The notes below the pieces were generated by a model. It searched no databases. It saw only the letters and a list, made by a program, of their open reading frames with translations, and had not been told where the DNA came from. Positions 61,509-64,000 of a stretch of 64,000 nucleotides of DNA are shown here, one piece after another. The stretch covers positions 186,001-250,000 of the forward strand of contig CABYWQ010000001.1 in assembly GCA_902522775.1 (NCBI GenBank). The letters are read 5' to 3'. The number at the start of each line of letters is the position of its first letter. Within the stretch, counting starts at the first letter, position 1. Made by a program: the position numbers and the translations under genes. The DNA comes from Eutrophosalina sp902522775 (GTDB taxonomy: Bacteria; Bacteroidota; Bacteroidia; Flavobacteriales; Flavobacteriaceae).

Positions 61509-64000
61509 TTACTCTATTTCAATCTTATCTATTTCTTGCATTATTCTATTAGTTTCAGAAAGTGCAACTATAATTTTTTGATAATGTAAAATATCATCTA
61601 CTTTCAACTCTCTTCCTTTGCGGTCTTTAAGCCATTTTTGTGCTGGCTGGTAACCTCCAATGTAAAATTCCCAAGCTACAAGTGGAACGTTATCGAAATA
61701 CTGCTCCTCATTTATCCATATTCTTCCCAGCTGATTTTGTGTATCAAATAATTCCCAATCTTTTTTTGCAATTTTAGTAGTTATTGTATTGTTTCCCCCT
61801 TTAGGATAGCTTGTTATATAATCTTCTACTTTTGGGGAATCTAGTAAATGAATTTCGCGAACTTCTTTACCTAATTTTACTAAATTCCAAAACGTTTTTT
61901 CATCTTCTGGATATGGAACTCTTGGAAAATCTATTTTTAGATACTCTTTGTATTTCTCACGATAAGTTGGTGAATGCAGAATAGCATAGATATAATCTAA
62001 AATATCAATGGGTGCAAAAGTTCCTTTGGTTTTTTCTTTTTCGTTAGTAAATGTTAAAGCTATTTTTTCTGCAATTTGATTTACAATTTCCGTTTTTAGA
62101 TTTGGTTTTCTTTCTGTTGCTTCTTTTAGGGTTTGTTGTCCATTTGTTTCTGGGAATATGTATAATGGAAAAATTGCTGATTGTGTTGTACGTTCACCAC
62201 ATTTTGTCTCCATTATATTTTTTGAAATAAAGAAATGGTCACAAGTTTCGGATTTATTACTTCGAGCACTCACTAAACCAAGATTATCTCCATTTAACAA
62301 ATGACTCATAATTTGATTTACAGGGCGAGCGTATAAACCGCCTGAATTTCCCGTATATAGAGTCCACCGAGTATCAAATGGACGATAACTTACTTTACTT
62401 AAAGTGTTTTCTTGATTTTTTTCAGCATCATTTTTTGCCCATTGATATCTCCAAGATTGAGCATCCTTTTCTCTTTTATATTTAACTCTCCAATCCATTT
62501 CATCCATATCCAAAATGTCTTGGATTTTTGCGCGCTGTTCCTTTTGAGTAAAAGAAATATTTAGTCTGTCATTAGCTGTAATAAAGCCAACATTATTAAG
62601 CTCGAACAGGTTGTTTATTGAAATAAAATCATTATAAGTTGAAAATAGCTGATTGTTAGAATCTATAAAAAAGTAATAAGGTTTTTGTGGCGTTAATTCT
62701 TTAAAAGGTAATTCAGTGATGTTATTTTTAAATAGGAAATTATATTTGTATTCTCTCTTACCATAAAGGTCAAGAGAAAAAACTCTCGCTAAATCATCAC
62801 TTTTTTTCTTACCTGTCTTAACAAAAACATTAATGGAAACGCCTTGTTGAATATCAAAGACATTAACGTCAGGACTACCGTCTGGTGATTTCTCTATTTT
62901 ATTACTGTTCCCATGTAAATCAATGGTGAATATCTTGTCGTATGTTTTCAATAAGTTCCAACGCATACCTCTAAATGTTGGATTATCTAAGAAACCATGA
63001 GGATTGATAAATGCCAAAACACCACTTCCGTTTTTCTCAATATAATGTTGACCATATCGCACAAATTTTACATAATCATCATTTAACCAATGTTTACGTT
63101 CATTAAAATGAACTCCATCAACATATTTGTAATCTTCTATTAAATTACTAATCCATTCACCGTTATTTGAAGAAACACCGCTGTAAGGAGGATTTCCAAT
63201 AATACACATTACAGGAGAGTCTCTTTTAATGTGATTTGCTTCGTTTGCTTCACTACTTAACCAGTTAGCAAATAGTGTTCCTGTATCTGGATGGTATTGT
63301 TCTAAACTATTAGTTAAATAGATTTTTGTTCGTTGATTCTTATTTGCATTGTAGCCAGTCTCTTTTAATAATAAATGTAATTGTAAGTGTGCCATTGCAT
63401 AACTCGCCATTAACAACTCAAAGCCGTTTAAACGGGGTATTAAATCATTTTCTACATAGCTACTCCAAATTCCTTCTTGTCCCTTAAATTTTTTATTGAC
63501 GTGTTTTACAACCTCAGCTAAAAATGTTCCTGTTCCTGTTGCTGGGTCAAGAATTTGAACGTTATGAAATTCCTTTTCTATTTGTTTGTATCCAGTTGAT
63601 GAGCGTTTATCAGAGTTTTGTGAACTAATAGTAACTTTTGTTTTAGAAGAGTCTGCCAAACCTTTTGGTAAATCAAATTCAGTTTTTAAAATATCGTCAA
63701 CAGCACGGACTATAAAATTAACAACTGGCGCAGGAGTATACCAAACTCCTCTAGCTTTTCTTAATTTAGGGTCATATTCAGCTAGGAAATTTTCATAAAA
63801 ATGAATAATGGGGTCTTCCATCTTTGTAGCCTCTCCATAGCTTTTAAGTATTTCCTCAACATCACAAGCCAAAAATATCTCTGATAAATTATCGACAATC
63901 CACTTAATTCTATCATCAATATCGGGTCCTGCGATATATCCGAAAAGTTTTCTTAAAAATGGATTGGATTTAGGAATTAGTTCAGCTGCTTCTTGTCTAC
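61509..64000 (-). CDS. type ISP restriction-modification enzyme, C-terminal 830 residues (partial)
   Basis: The frame is open to the right edge, so the N-terminal nuclease/helicase part lies outside; a TTG near 63872 is internal. Visible are the RKARGVWYTPAPVVNFIVRA lead-in, adenine-methyltransferase motif I (ILDPATGTGTFL), motif IV NPPY in IIGNPPYSG, and a long target-recognition region. The C-terminal end (YQPAQKWLKDRKGREL ... LHYQKIIVALSET) is typical of the LlaBIII-like single-polypeptide ISP enzymes that methylate one strand and cut unmodified DNA. It is the first gene of array unit D and a plausible phage-defence cargo. Confidence 0.9.
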   Translation of the reverse strand, partial: RQEAAELIPKSNPFLRKLFGYIAGPDIDDRIKWIVDNLSEIFLACDVEEILKSYGEATKMEDPIIHFYENFLAEYDPKLRKARGVWYTPAPVVNFIVRAVDDILKTEFDLPKGLADSSKTKVTISSQNSDKRSSTGYKQIEKEFHNVQILDPATGTGTFLAEVVKHVNKKFKGQEGIWSSYVENDLIPRLNGFELLMASYAMAHLQLHLLLKETGYNANKNQRTKIYLTNSLEQYHPDTGTLFANWLSSEANEANHIKRDSPVMCIIGNPPYSGVSSNNGEWISNLIEDYKYVDGVHFNERKHWLNDDYVKFVRYGQHYIEKNGSGVLAFINPHGFLDNPTFRGMRWNLLKTYDKIFTIDLHGNSNKIEKSPDGSPDVNVFDIQQGVSINVFVKTGKKKSDDLARVFSLDLYGKREYKYNFLFKNNITELPFKELTPQKPYYFFIDSNNQLFSTYNDFISINNLFELNNVGFITANDRLNISFTQKEQRAKIQDILDMDEMDWRVKYKREKDAQSWRYQWAKNDAEKNQENTLSKVSYRPFDTRWTLYTGNSGGLYARPVNQIMSHLLNGDNLGLVSARSNKSETCDHFFISKNIMETKCGERTTQSAIFPLYIFPETNGQQTLKEATERKPNLKTEIVNQIAEKIALTFTNEKEKTKGTFAPIDILDYIYAILHSPTYREKYKEYLKIDFPRVPYPEDEKTFWNLVKLGKEVREIHLLDSPKVEDYITSYPKGGNNTITTKIAKKDWELFDTQNQLGRIWINEEQYFDNVPLVAWEFYIGGYQPAQKWLKDRKGRELKVDDILHYQKIIVALSETNRIMQEIDKIEIE

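Noticed and set aside
58864..61510. CRISPR array
   Set aside because: Four copies with irregular spacing of 337 to 1874 bp, unequal repeat lengths and genes between them do not fit CRISPR.

Overview
The window comes from a low-GC, gene-dense member of the Bacteroidota, most likely a streamlined marine flavobacterium. The support is a SusC/SusD glycan-uptake locus, a T9SS-type C-terminal sorting domain, DUF5683, a DnaX that lacks the zinc module, near-absent Shine-Dalgarno sequences, promoter boxes of the TAnnTTTG type, and core genes that overlap by 1 to 26 nt.

Layout. 1-4.4 kb: the end of a UbiA-type prenyltransferase, a CPBP protease, fumC, and prfB with its programmed frameshift. 4.4-7.8 kb: threonine aldolase, then two overlapping PLP enzymes that look like the cysteate/3-keto-capnine (sulfonolipid) pair. 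7.8-14.4 kb: a long plus-strand run pyrR-pyrB-(small partner)-rnz-pdxH-sixA-ppk1-ppx. 14.4-24.2 kb: dnaX, rnpB (RNase P RNA) and a ten-gene minus-strand run from a PQQ-type dehydrogenase and cytochrome c through udk, divIC, parA, parB, DUF5683, dapB and lepB to wbqC, with tRNA-Pro(GGG) in front. 24.2-44.5 kb: a sulfatase, then a laminarin-type polysaccharide utilisation locus on the minus strand (membrane sensor-regulator, SusC, SusD, two surface glycan-binding lipoproteins, GH16, GH3, GH5-CBM6-T9SS, small lipoprotein). 44.6-46 kb: a single DUF5655-like nuclease gene between tRNA-Pro(UGG) and a 15-bp copy of that tRNA's 3' end, flanked by two matching hairpins. 46-57.7 kb: trxB, DUF4442, cyclophilin, acyltransferase and lipoproteins, then a GH20/DUF1080/two secreted Gfo-Idh-MocA oxidoreductase operon that looks like a 3-keto-glycoside degradation route, and an esterase.

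57.7 kb to the right edge is a mobile region. It starts at a tRNA-Arg(UCU) gene whose 5' acceptor strand has been replaced, followed by a tyrosine recombinase. The last 19-61 bp of the recombinase gene recur three more times downstream (ends near 60800, 61168 and 61505). The repeats divide the DNA into units that carry unrelated genes, all on the strand opposite to the recombinase and all ending next to a repeat: (A) 4-fold-beta-flower-like protein + MORN protein + TonB-like protein, (B) a tiny membrane protein, (C) a DUF4242 protein, (D) a type ISP restriction-modification enzyme running off the window. This resembles an integron-like cassette array in which the recombination site is the 3' end of the integrase gene itself. 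It is the most promising undescribed system here.

All family assignments are from motif recognition by eye; no database search was run.
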